Positions 11,023 through 23,500 of a stretch of 64,000 bases of DNA are shown piece after piece. Where the stretch lies: positions 88,133,563-88,197,562 of the forward strand of contig CAMTDV010000023.1 in NCBI GenBank assembly GCA_947069175.1. The letters run 5' to 3'. The translations under genes were made by a program, and so were the position numbers. The stretch's first letter is position 1; each line of letters opens with the position of its first letter. The notes under the pieces were generated by a model. The model did not search any database, was not told the origin of the DNA, and saw nothing but the letters and a program-made list of their open reading frames with translations. This DNA comes from Scalesia atractyloides (lineage: Eukaryota; Streptophyta; Magnoliopsida; Asterales; Asteraceae).

Positions 11023-11702
11023 CTTGTTAAATATTGGAAACAATTAATACATAAAATAAATCTCGAATTCAAATAACGACGCGCCCAATTGCAGTCGTCG
11101 GAAATCCCGGCGATCTCGCGAGATTGGACGGTTTCTTCAGTTATAACGTAAACTTTAATCACTACATCGGTTATAACCGACGCCTGAGTCCGCGACACAA
11201 GTTATAACCGCCGGAAAGTTTCTAACCGATGAATCAAGTCGGAAACCAGGCCAAATACGTCGATGTCCCGCCCTATAAATACCTCCTCGAACCTCTGCTA
11301 GCTTTTTCGCTCTAAATCACACCTTTACCCGACGTAATTCCACTCGCCGGAAAAGTTCTGCACCTCGCCGGAAAACCGAGCCCTTCACTTCTGAGCCTTA
11401 CTGAACCCCCAGAGCTTATACCGAAGTCACCCACATTCATCTCAAGCTCGTTAAAGACCCTCTGCCGCAAGACACACGTCGCCGGAAGTTTCTGCTGTCA
11501 CCGGAGTTTCGCCGGAGAAACAGAGGAGTCCAGTCGGTATACCTTACGCTTAATCCTTCATTCTTTTTATTTAATCTCACATGTAATTAATCACCAGACA
11601 CTAACGAACATGATTTAATCGACGAACCAGTCGGACTCCGTTTCTGGTTAAGTCTGACGAAGAAGACGAAGTTCAGTATTATATAAGTATAATTAAAATC
11701 AC

Positions 11703-12300
11703 GATATATCTCGGGTTAGACACATAGTCCAGCGGTGGACTGTGTGCAAATAAAACACGCTTACGTCTCGAGTTCGAATCTTGTCCCACGCACCTTCGCC
11801 CTAATAAAAATGTTTTTTTTTTCTTAACTGAACCGGAGTCACTGCTTAAGATGTTAAGTTTAATAAAAACCGGTATAATAACCAAGATAGACACACAGTC
11901 CAGTGGTGGACTGTGTGAATGTTTAATCATACGTCACGAGTTCGAGTCCCGACTACCGCACCGGTCCGGACAATTATCAAACTTTTTATTTAAGACAGAA
12001 ATGAAAATACTTAGTTTGTATATAAGTATAATAAAAATCAGTTTATTTAACAAGTTAGACACACAGTCCAGCGGTGGACTGTGTGTTAACTTAAACCACA
12101 GGTCCCGGGTTCGAGACCTGTGGAGCGCACCGAGTCGTTAGATTAAAATCGTTTTTAAAAATAAATGATTTTCTGTTTAATTCAATTAATATATAAATAT
12201 AATTAAAAACAGAAATATTTCGGGTTAGACACGTAGCTCAGTTGGTAGAGCTGCGTGCACGCGTACGGGAGGTCTCGGGTTCGAGCCTCACCCAGCGCAC
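11703..12300 (+). repeat. tRNA-like tandem array inside LTR (four units)
   Basis: Units start near 11703, 11884, 12054 and 12226, a period of 170-181 bases. Each begins with (T)TAGACAC. The first three have the 11-bp CACACAGTCCA-type hairpin with GGTGGACTGTGTG, 20-25 variable bases, then a GGTTCGA-type box. In the third unit the box sits in the loop of an 8-bp stem (CACAGGTC/GACCTGTG). The fourth unit has TAGCTCAGTTGGTAGAGC and GGGTTCGAGCC, which resembles a lysine-type tRNA. This LTR has one unit more than its relatives. Confidence 0.72.
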
Positions 12301-13388
12301 ACAATTACACATACGAACCGGTCAACAGTCAACAGTCAAAGTCAATGGTCAACGGTCAACGGTCAAAAGTCAACATTTTTTTATTATTTTTATTTATTTA
12401 TTTTATTTAAAAGTCAATTAAAAATACTTAAAAATAACATTTTAGGGTTACAAAATAGCCTTAAACTCACAAAATACATCCAACAATTCTACTAAAATGG
12501 ATTAATAAAATCCGTTTACTTACCGAACCATTATGCCATTATCTAGGTTAATTTCACTCGTGGTTAAAACCACTTCGTGCGCATTCAACATCATCAACCG
12601 AACGCACCCAATGTGAGTGAATCTTACAACTCCCCTTTTTTTAAATTACACGTTTTTAGGGTGTGTCATGTGTCACAAAATTAACTCGTTTATTTAAACT
12701 TGTGCCATACCATATTGGGTGATCTAAACTTAGATTGTATATATTGCTTGTAGTTATGTATTTCATTTTGTCAATTTATATGCAATTCATTCATTAGGCC
12801 CATCAGTTCCTCGTGAGAGACGAGTTGAGTAACGCGCGCCTCAAAACAAATCCATTATTGTTCGTGTGTGTATTATTTAGTTTATGTTGTTTGTAGTTAT
12901 ATATTTTATATTGTCAAGTTTATGCAAATCATTATTAGGCCCATCAGTTCCTCGTGAGAGACGAGTTGAGCAACGCGTGCCTCAAAACGATCCATTATTT
13001 TTCATGTGTGCATTATTTAATATTAAATGATTGGTGTATAAGTTTACATCTATTTTTACTCATGTGTGGTTGTGCACTTAATTTTATTATCAATTAAATA
13101 AACTTGCTCAAATGTTTTCCATAGGATTCACTCGCCAACTTTTTGTTGATCCAAAAACCATTTTTACACATGATACAGGTGAACAGGATGAATCAAGGAA
13201 AACATAGGAAATGCCTTAGAAGAAAACAATGAAGCCTAGATTGATGTTTAGGACATGATGTAATATTGATTGTAATTTCCCATTAAAGTGTATTAATGAA
13301 TATGAAACGTTAAAATAAATGTCATGAGCTTTGATGATAACCCAATCATGCCCCGATCACCTTTTCCGCTACGGGTCGGGGTGTGACA

Positions 13389-14296
13389 GTTACCTCAATA
13401 ATAATAATAATAATAGTTAGCAAAATTAATATAAGAACCATTATCCACTTTAATAAATAATTCTAAATAAACCTCATCTTCCTCAAAAGAAATTGATATA
13501 CCATGATGCTTTGGTTAATAAATTATACTATACGATACAGAGATAAAAATATAAGAATTGTTTTATCTCTTGAGTATACCGATTTACAGATTATAGATCA
13601 AGATTATCTTCGCCTGTATAACCTATGATAAAAGGTTATTATATTTTATAAATATATTTGTGTTTAGTATGAATATCCTTTAAAAATCAAAAGCCTTTTA
13701 GTTGTTAATCTATTTTTATCTATAACAAAACTATTATTATTATTATTATTATTATTATTATCATCTCAAATTTAATCATTTATGCATTATTATAATAACT
13801 TTATTTGTTTTTATAACACCTCATTAAGATTAATCACATATATTTCTAAAACCAGATGATTTAAACTATTAATTATTGATAAAATGGTAAAGTTACAAAC
13901 AAAAGATCAAATCTAATTCGACTTTTAATATAGGATTATTGTCTCGTGTGACTCTCTCCTTCAACCTTACAATTTAAACTTACATTTTTTGATATTTTAC
14001 GTGTGTAATACACGAGTTTATAACACTTATAAATTAAAATAGTATTCATTCTACGTTTTTTTATATTTAATTCGTGTGATACACGGGTTTATATGCTAGT
14101 TATATATTTAATAATATTAAATTAAATATTTATGGATGTCATAATTGATAAACCAAATTACAACAATTAAAATTGGTTAGTCTAAATACACCCCTCTTCT
14201 TTACTGATTATACCTCACCTATAAAAACATTACATCAATCTATAAATTTTGTTTTTTAGTCTATTTTGTCTTTTAATTGTCTTTTGTTTAATCTTT
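13389..14296. other. AT-rich spacer with a Helitron-like 3' end at 14073-14100
   Basis: No gene is seen. There is an ATT microsatellite at about 13733-13762. Near 14073-14100 a small hairpin (CGTGT-GAT-ACACG) is followed about 10 bases later by CTAGT and then T, the pattern of plant Helitron 3' ends. A matching 5' TC end could not be assigned. Confidence 0.35.
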
Positions 14297-17188
14297 TGTA
14301 AGGCCCTAAACGCATTATGACCCAAAATGACACAGCGGAAATATGAACCATAAAATTCTTTCTTTATTAACTATATAACATACTTAAAGGGTTCGTTTAC
14401 AAATATTTGAACACTTCCTTAAACGATTTACTATGTTCATTTTGCTTGACTTGCCGTTATGATGTATAATGCAAGCTAGGAAATCGCTCTTCCCGTATAA
14501 TCCTTGCTCTTTGACTCGATCTTCGTCCACACATCTCACTTGATGATAGTGGTAATCTGACTAATCTGCGGTCACCACATACACAACCAACACATTAGTA
14601 GAGGGTAACATCTTACATAATTAAATGGATATATAATAAATCAATAAGCACATAATATTCTCTCTATGTATACTTCGCCATAATTATATCCTTCTAAATT
14701 TGTTCTATATACCGGACTTCGCACTTTCGAAAGCCCAACACTTACATACTTGCACTCCTGTTTCATTCTCATTAGCAGTACAGTTAGTAAAACATAATAT
14801 CAACGTATTACAAACCTCCAAATTCGCGTAAGCACATACCACTGATCTATATTCAATAAGTTACACTTCCTGTTTACACTCGCACGCATCAATATACATA
14901 CATACATGCAAGTTACGTTTGCTTGTTTACATGCAATCACGGTACTTAAATCGTATACTCTCTATTCATCAATGTCCGTACGTGTTAATAAGTTGATTCT
15001 TTCTTGCCTATAACACTTATACTCAATCCGAGTTTTAATCATACAACTACATAACTTGGTGTTGGCACCCACACATGAAACCACATTCACTTTACGTATA
15101 TCAAGACTCGTATGTTCACTCTTACTTTATTTTTTTACAAGTCTAGTATCACTTAATCGCCTTAAGAACATCTTACGAGATACCGGGTTGGAGCCAGAAT
15201 TAGTCTTTACAAGAACACAAAAATAATTAGAAAGTTGACCCGTAGCTTACAGTAGGCATGTTCTGCCAACAATTAAATCTTCTACCGTAAGCTACTGCTA
15301 GCTACCGTAACTTACGGTAACCACGTTATGCCAAAAATAAAATCTTCTACCGTAAGCTACGGTTAGCTGCTGCAGATTTGGGGCTGCAGCTTATTTGACC
15401 TGTTTCGAGTCCCGTTCGTTCATGCATGTTCCGATTCATTTCAAATTAAACATATAACATCTAAACGGGGTCCGTTCCTCTTAAGACTACCGTCGTCTCA
15501 CTTTAACAATAAATTCTACATGGGCACAAGCCCATTTGTGCTTTAATTATGTCGTTTAATGATAGCTTACCACTTGGATTTACTCCATTTAGGTTTATAT
15601 CATACAACTTCCATTTAGTTGACTATTATCAACCCAATATTATCTAACTCATCTTAGTACCTCCATTGTTCTTACATTCCCACAAGCTTCTTCAACAATT
15701 AAAATAAAACATTTCCATTAAAGTATCTAAATAATGGTTCCGGAAATCACTTACCTTAGCGTCCGAATTCACATCCGTTACCTTGCCTCCCTTTTGACCC
15801 GTTAGCCTTCCATGCTTCCATCCATCTTGATATGATCCCTATACTTTCATGTCATCGCAATCACATTCTTGTTAGCATACACGATTGTACATATTAACAA
15901 TCGTATAAAATGCATAACTCACATTTTACTTTCATAAGTCAATCCTAACAAGCATAAGGCATATACTCAATATCACATCTTTACAAACTCATATTATTCA
16001 TTATGTCATCACATATAACACATATTGATATATCATATACCGTATGACTTTCTATAATCTTACAATTGTGACAACAAGTCTAACCATGCTTCTTATGTGC
16101 AGTTGACTTTCAGAAGTCAACGTTTATCATATGAACTTTTGACATAACCTCATATATCCGTGTCATCATATTAGGCCATATTAATGACACTATGTACATT
16201 TCATACACATCCGTTTCTAATTATCGTTAAGTCACGAATTCAACTTATGGTGTACACCACCATTCAAACATAGGGTACTAGTCCCTTAAAGCACTTTTTT
16301 ACCGAATCACATCATCAATTACGTTTCACATATACTTATCAAATACGCTCCTAACCTTGTTTTACTAACAAGTATACCATTATCACTTTCTATACACGTT
16401 CAATCGTTACTTGCATATAATTTCACATATTATTGTCATTTAGACATTTCATCAAACATTTGGTGTACGTACTGCTTTCTAAGCATAATGTACAAGTATT
16501 TTAAGCATGTTCTTCCCGATTCATCTCATGAACCATTACATTCAAGCAAAATCACATAATCATCATTTCTACATCAAGTTTATCTATCATAATCTATCAT
16601 ATAACACCTTGTGCATCACAAAATCACAATATTACATCTACATGTTCATCATCTTCACTCTCATGCAATGGGTTTCCATCTAAATCATCCCATAACTAAA
16701 ATTTAACCATGATTCAACTTCCACATGATAGCATTAACAAGTATTCGTTCTAATTTCAACCAATTTCACGGATTTATCCTAACCCACTTCATGAATAGTC
16801 ACCAAATCAGAAATTTCAACTTACCATATGTTCATTAGGATGAGATGGTAAGGATTCTTCATTCATGCATTGATTTGGCTTCATATCCTTGTTCAATTTC
16901 ATCAATTTGTGGGGTTGTGGGGAAAAACCCTAATCCTTCTTCATGTGTGTCGACACACACACAAAATACACACAAAGATCCCTGCTCACTCTTTTAGATG
17001 CAAACTTCAATCCAATTTCCCACCTTTAGTCTCTCTAGTTTGCTATTTATCACATTTACCACAAATCCTTATATTTTATCATAAGACTTTTAATTCTAAC
17101 TAAGTTAAATAACTTAGTTATCACCTTTCATTCCATATCTTATGAAACCGTACTAATGAGTCAAACATTCGGGTTTTGGGGCGTTACA
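14297..17188 (-). mobile_element. Solo LTR, 2.9 kb, with 5-bp target-site duplication
   Basis: On the minus strand it begins TGTAACGCCCCAAAACCCG and ends GGGCCTTACA, so both ends are TG...CA. It is flanked by TCTTT at 14292-14296 and again at 17189-17193. No gag, RT or primer site lies inside, so it is best read as a solo LTR left after recombination between two LTRs. A run of TACCGTAAGCTAC repeats lies at about 15240-15365. The parent family is not recognised. Confidence 0.75.
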
Positions 17189-17193
17189 TCTTT

Positions 17194-18317
17194 TATTTAA
17201 TAATTATTATTTATTGTTTGTCTATTATTTATTATTATTATAACTAATTAATAAATAAAGTATGCACTTTTTATTTGTTATTATTATATTTTTAATTATT
17301 TATAATTAGTTTTAGTTGTTATTATTTATATAATTATATATATAGTACTAACAAAAGCTATATAAAAATAAGTACTTTCTTACAAAAGTATTATCACTTA
17401 ACAGTTTACATACCGAGTTTCAATCTATAACCGAATATTTAACATGTTGTGATATCCAAGAATTATACATAATTTGACGTGATTCAAATATATTCTCCCA
17501 ACCAGCTACATCATTTTCTCTCATTAATGTCCATAGATTGTAGAACCTAAGTCCCATTGTTCATACCTTAACCATAACACAAATCCTTCAACATTGAAGG
17601 TTGAAGTCTTGGTTTGATTTTTACTCACATAAAGACCATTTGGGGTTTTTGAAACATAAAGTAAAGAGACATATGAACCTCATACTTATTGAAGTAAACC
17701 TCAACTCAAATCCATCATCATTGGGAACTTGGTTTGGTATAATACACTTCAAGAAAACATTTGCACAAGATGAATGTATAAAAGCTTTGTTAAAACAGAA
17801 TTTAAACCAAGTTTGGACCTTAAATGTGGTAATGCTCCAGCTTAGTTTACCATGGTAAACTTGAGGACATATTCCTAGAAGTGTTCCAAGTGATAAGAAA
17901 CAAGAAAAGATGAGGAAAAAATGAAGAGAAGTGAGGTGAAAACTCACTTTTGCACTTGGGAGTATTCTGCCAAAAGTTGCAAAATTCTTGCTCTTAAGAG
18001 AGTTTGAAGAGTGTGGAAAGTGATATGGTGTTGAAGGATGCTTGGATTTATAGTGGGGAAGTAGGGTTAAGTATTAATTAAGTTAGAAGGTGATTGGAGG
18101 AGAAGAGAGATGGAAAAGTGGTTGAAAAAGCTGATTTTCGAACTTAATTCACGAGCCGGCAACTTTTTGCCCGCGCTAAGCCCTTGAGGACTGTAAGGCA
18201 TATGCCTTGCAATCCGTAAAGCTTGTCCAAAAAAAAAAATGCATTTTGGTCCTTGTGGTTTGATTGTTTGTTCATTTATGCAATTTCGTCAATATGTTAA
18301 GTGTTTTAGGGCTTAAT
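17194..18317. other. Unassigned sequence, possibly an old LTR fragment on the minus strand
   Basis: No supported gene. On the minus strand a promoter-like ACTATAAATCC near 18045 is followed by C/T-rich leader-like sequence, as in LTR promoter regions. I found no matching ends or target-site duplication. The short frames at 17601-17947 overlap on both strands and look accidental. Confidence 0.3.
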
Positions 18318-18327
18318 GAGGTTTGTA

Positions 18328-18508
18328 ACCACGGGGTGTCAGCCCAGTGGCCAGCCTCACTCATTCCAAACGGGAGGACGCGGGTTCGAGTCCAGCTCGG
18401 CCCGAATAATCCTGCTGGGTAGTAACCGCCAGGCAGCTATGGGGCTAAGCTAGCTTGGGGAGGGAGAACCCTCCCGCGGTCAGGGGTACCGTGCATTTAC
18501 CCTTTTCC
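18328..18508 (+). mobile_element. tRNA-derived SINE with 10-bp target-site duplication
   Basis: A 181-base element. It has an A-box-like GTCAGCCCAGTGGCCAGC and, 35-40 bases later, a B-box GGGTTCGAGTCC, the internal RNA polymerase III promoter. A GC-rich body with CTAGCTTGGGGAGGGAGAA follows. It is flanked by GAGGTTTGTA at 18318-18327 and 18509-18518, so target-primed insertion is well supported. SINEs depend on LINE enzymes for movement. No other copy is seen in this window. Confidence 0.85.
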
Positions 18509-19008
18509 GAGGTTTGTATAAGCACGTGTATAGTATGATTAGGCATGAATAATGTTCCGTACATAAATTAAACATGACGTATGGTTCGATTCTTGCGTAT
18601 AAAATGCGTATCCATGATTAGTATGAACAAACAAGTTTGAATAAGATGGAATTTCTATTATGATTAAGTCTCGAGATTATAACGATTGAAATGATATACG
18701 AATACAATCTTTCTAAAAATATAAAGTATAAAAATACGGAACATTACAATATCATCGTTCCTTTGAATGATTTTTAAATATGTGATGCACAAAATAAAAT
18801 ACTAATAATAATACTTACACTCGTAATGAATATCTTGTTTTGATAATTCATATCATATTCAAATTTTGCATATTTTATCTTGATTAAATGAAAAAATAAA
18901 AAAAAATCGTTAGTTAAAAAATGCATATGAAAAATTCAATTAGTGTGCTTTATAACATAGGATCTGACTCATATATGTAGTGGAATGCATTTCATATTAT
19001 ATAACTAC

Positions 19009-19800
19009 TAGTATCTAGGATTCGTGTTTTGCGACGGGACCATTAAATCGAACAAAAAGTAAACATAAAAACGCTGAACTACGCATGCACATTGCAGCAT
19101 GTTAACTCGTAAAAGTTAGAAGGAAACTTAAAATATGTTAAAGAATAACTAATAAGACCAACGCATTACGACGAAGTAGTCTAAATGTTGAAACACACAC
19201 GCGCATTGCAACATTTTAACTCACAAAATTTAGAACGACACGTAAAACGACAAATTTGTAAAATATGAAAAGTATAAGGGACCAAAGTTGAAAATAGAAA
19301 AGTGTTGGGGGTAAAAGGTGAGAAAATATTTGTGACAAAGTTGTAAAAAAGTATAAGGGTTAAAAGTGTAAAAAAATTGAATATTGATTTTGTGAGTATG
19401 AGAAAAGTTGATAATTAATATATAACTAGTATTTAGGACCCGCACTTTGCGGCAAGACCATTAAACCGAACAAAAAGATGTAAAAATGTCGAAATATGCA
19501 CGCGCCTTGCAGCGTGTTAACTTGCAATACGTAAAACATATAAAAGAATAACTAAGTCGACTTATGATCAGCTCATTGCGACAGGGCCGTTAAACAACAA
19601 AACAAAATAACGTAAAAACTATGAACCAAACACGCGCGTTGTTGGGTGTATTTTAAAGGATGAAAAGTATACGAGACTAAAGTTAAAAACGGAAAAGTGT
19701 GGATAAAAAATGAAAACGTTTTGTGAAAAAGTTATAAAGACAAAAACTATAGAGGTGAAATTGGTAAAAAAAAGTTGAATTGTAACTCTTACTTACAAAC
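19009..19800 (-). repeat. Degenerate Helitron-related repeat units
   Basis: Two similar units start (read on the plus strand) at about 19009 and 19423. Both have ACTAGT followed by a GC-rich near-palindrome and ACCATTAAA, which on the minus strand is a hairpin (CCGCA-AAG-TGCGG in the second) followed by CTAGT, a Helitron-like 3' end. A third weak unit begins near 19565. Phrases such as AACTCACAAAATTTAGAACG recur at about 60725-60825, so this is a dispersed family. No Rep/helicase coding is seen. Confidence 0.45.
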
Positions 19801-20542
19801 CAAAAGTTGGTAAAATTAGGAATATATAAATGGCTGTATAGACCAAAAAAGAAACACAATGTGTGCTTTAGTTAATTGTATATAAAGCTATATTGACTTA
19901 CACAAAATTAAATAGTAAAATAAACTCACAAAACTATTTTATAAATTAACAGAGGGGAAATAATAAAAATAATAATAATTCCAACAAAGACAAAAAAAAT
20001 TGATTTGTAATATAATGATGTAATGTTTTTATAAGGGAGTATGACTAGTAAAAAAGGGTGTATTTAATAGCAATTTTAAAAATTTATATTTTCTCATGAA
20101 AGTTATTCTAGACACTACATTGCAAAATCGTCTGGTATGTCTTCGGACGTTTACCTTATGTTCATTTACGTTTGTTTTCACATGTCTAAAAAAGTTCAAA
20201 CAAATGAACAATAAAATCCGTTTGTTTAAGTGTTTGTGACCATCGCTTGTTCGGTTGAAGTGAAATGAATGTAAGTGAACAAACTCTATTTGTATTGTTT
20301 GGTTCATTCATTTGACTTTATGCATAACAACACTGGTCTGGTCTTTTTGTGCATCTAAGTGTTACCCTATACCAATTCGACCAAACTCGAGTTTACCATA
20401 AAAAGTTTTTTTTAAATACAATTCTCGAAAAATTTAAAACCTACATTCATTAAACAAAACTCACTAGCTCTACCTAGAATTTTATTCTAATTAAAAAGAA
20501 ATGTTTTAACAAACAGGTAATTAAGTTAAGCTGCGAAAATCG

Positions 20543-23500
20543 TCACGTTTTGATCTTGATAACGTTTGATGGGCCGCTTTCACCTTTGTTTGATTGTGAG
20601 TTTTTTTTTGAAGGTGACGCGACGGCTGTAAGACGAAGAACCGTAGGCGAAGCTTGGTCTTTTGCAGGTATGGGCATGTCATGGTCATGGATCCCTTTGT
20701 ATGTTAGTATTGCTTCTGATGAACCGTCTGCTGCCAATTCAATGTGTTTCCTGACTGGACATCCAGCCGACGTGCACTTGTAGTAGTTCCTGAAACAATA
20801 TGGTCCAAATTGTAACTCATTCTATTAGCCAAAAATAATATTAGATTGCAAATGGGTTACAAAGTCAAACCACAAGAACTATCCGTGTACTTCTAGAAAG
20901 TTGGGGACCAAATCCAAAATTTTGGAAAACCACAGGGACTATCCTTGTACTTTACTATTTATTACCCATTTGACCTGTTAAGAGATATAAATAACCTAAA
21001 CTAAACCATTTATTAAGACTTAAATTTGTAGTTTTGTATTTTTACCTCTTATAGATAAAACATAACCCAAATCGCCCCGTTTATAAGTAAATAGGTAGAA
21101 CGTGTCACCTATGCTTTTACTTATTGGATCTATTATTAATCTTAGGGTTGCTTCTTTTATCTTTTAACCATAAGACTTGAGTTTCATTCTAAATCTTCAT
21201 CAACTGTTTCTAACTTCGGTAAGTTTGAGGTTTCATCTCTCGTTTTCTAGTTGATAAAAAATGGCCGGATTGCAATCCAATTCCAATTTAACAATTTCAC
21301 CGCGGGAATTTAATAGGAACTAGGAATGATGGTTAAACTTAAAGTTAAGGCAAAGAATATAATGTCAGCAAATTTTAATAATTTTTAACCATATGAAAAA
21401 ACTCATTAAGTTGCCAACCAAGTTGTAGAGGTGTAGACGAGCCAATTCCGCTTGTTTTCTTCACCAATTTCGTAAATATTACAACACATATTGGAAGAAA
21501 GGAATTAAGACCTCGATTCATGTTTCTAGTTTCAGTTTGGCAACAAATTTGGGGAAAATGTTCTAAAATCTCCACAAGGTCCAGATTAAGAGCTCAGGGA
21601 GACGTAGGATTAAGGTTAAGGACTTTTAGCGGAGGGTATAGATATAGGGCTGCAAACGAACTGAACTTTCAACGAACAGTTCACGAACTGTTCGGTGGGA
21701 AGTTCGTTTGTGTTCGTTCGTTTATTAAATGGACGAACACGAACAAAAAACTCAGTTCGTTCGTTTTTATCTAAATGAACGAACATGAACAGAGGCCTCG
21801 TTCGTTCATTTATGTTCGTGAACGTTTGGTAACGTGTTCGTTCGTGTTCGTTTGTGTCCGATCGTGTTTGGGGTTTTTTTAAATTTATATATATATTAAT
21901 TAATAATATATTTATTTATTTTATTTTTTATTACCCAAATGATATACATATTGATATTCCTTTATTTCTATAAGAATTATGTTAAGTACTTAAGTATGTT
22001 TGGATAATCAGGTTGGCATATTTTGGGTGGATCTACTTAGTGTCTTTGATGCCAATCATATTCAGAATTTAATATATGTTCATTTGTGTTTGTTTATGTT
22101 GTTAAGGTTCGTTTGTGTTTGTGTGTGTTCGTGAACGTCCATTTGTGTCCATGTGCATTCATAAACGTTCGTTTGTGTTTGGTATCTAAAATTAACAAAC
22201 GAACACGAACAAGTTCATTTCCTTAATGAACGAACACGAACATAAAATCTCGTTCGGTAAGCGTTCGTGAACGGTTCATGAACACATGTATATCCTTAAC
22301 AAACAAACACGAACAAGGCCTTGTTCGTGTTCGTTCGGTTCGTTTGCAGCCCTATATAGATGTGTCTTTGGGGCTTAGAGTTTTCCCTACATTTTAGTTG
22401 GACTTTAAGTGAGATTGTCTGCTTGTTCTTTTCTGTTGGTATATTTGGCTATTTTTACAATGTTGCCTGTTCACCATTTAGCTTTCAATGTATACATCTT
22501 TAGCTCTGTTTATTGGTATGTTGTTTATTTTAGAGTCGAGGGTCTCCTTGGAAGTCGCCTTGCTACCACCGTCGCTACCCCTCCACCGCCTCCGTCTCCA
22601 ACACCATCATCGTCTCCATCTCCGTAACCATCGCTGTCACCTCCCCAGGGCCGTCGTTGCCACATCCACTGTCGCAACTCCCAACCATAAATAAATATAG
22701 TCGGTGTACCTATTTTGGTATTTTTTTTCTAAAGCGACTCGTTTCAACCTGATTCCATTTTGGCCAAAACCCATTATATGACCCAAACCAACTTGATACT
22801 TTTTTTGTAACGGCCCCTTTTGACCCAAATCCACCCACCCAGTTTGGCAAGCTTAATATAAGGTTTTTTTGGGTTGCAGGTCTCCCTAGAAGCAACCTCT
22901 CTATCCTATAGGACAGAGATTTGGTTCGCCTACCAATAACTATATTATTACGATCATCTTTTTTTATAGAATAAAGTAGGGATTGTATAAAATAAAACAC
23001 ACTTCGGGAGATTTTCAACATGTTCGACCCAGTTGACCGTTCGTTTTTTGGCCAACCTTTTTTTTATTTCACCTATTAAAGATAACTGCATGTCGCCAAA
23101 CTAAACAGAAATCAACCGCTGATATTAGCTTGTACCAAAAATGTAAAACGAACAAGACACGCACCTGGGTTGAGGAGTTCCCTTCACCATCTTTTGACCG
23201 TACTTCCTCCATCTATAACCATCGGCTGAGATTCCAACATCACTAGCTGCATGTATGACAAACTTCGGCTTTTTTTGAGGTTTCGGAACGGTTCCAGGAC
23301 TTTCTGAGACGTTTTTCTTCACTCTGGTGACCCGAGAACATAATGTATAGAAAGTTAGAGCGTGTCATGTATGTAGCGAGCCATGGTCAAAGTTCTATTT
23401 AAGGTAACCCCCTTTCGGTCAAAAAGACATCGCACTAAAGTGGTCACACACTGTAACCAACTTTTACAAACTTTATTTAAGGAAATCTGTACAGGATACC

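Larger units (their letters stand above)
6919..13388 (+). mobile_element. Gag-only (TR-GAG-type) LTR retrotransposon, left part missing from window
   Basis: Contains the last about 520 bases of leader, a broken gag, a long noncoding 3' region with tandem repeats, a polypurine tract just before 10756, and a complete 3' LTR (10756-13388). There is no protease, RT or integrase, so it must rely on another element. Gag-only elements with terminal repeats are known in plants as TR-GAGs. Its 5' LTR, primer site and first about 310 leader bases are absent here. The minus-strand autonomous element begins exactly where the leader is cut, so the rest probably lies left of the window. Confidence 0.82.
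10756..13388 (+). repeat. 3' LTR of the gag-only element (2633 bp)
   Basis: Begins TGTAACATCCGTAAAAAACC directly after a polypurine tract (AAAAAGCAGGGGATAC) and ends CGGGTCGGGGTGTGACA. It contains the antisense Ser/Leu-like module (10939-11022), a promoter-like CCTATAAATACC near 11271, four tRNA-like units (11703-12300), a block of CGGTCAACGGTCAA repeats and two copies of a GCCCATCAGTTCCTCGTGAG block (about 12800 and 12940). The right flank GTTAC (13389-13393) is the candidate target-site copy. Confidence 0.88.

Noticed and set aside
11703..12300. Genuine nuclear tRNA genes
   Set aside because: Units lack a clear acceptor stem and anticodon arm and are repeated within LTRs. Called tRNA-like instead.
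22540..22935. GGTCTCC-containing blocks in a WRKY intron as a further gene
   Set aside because: Low-complexity CCACCGTCGC-type sequence and a repeat-like second copy (about 22870-22930); no supported reading frame.
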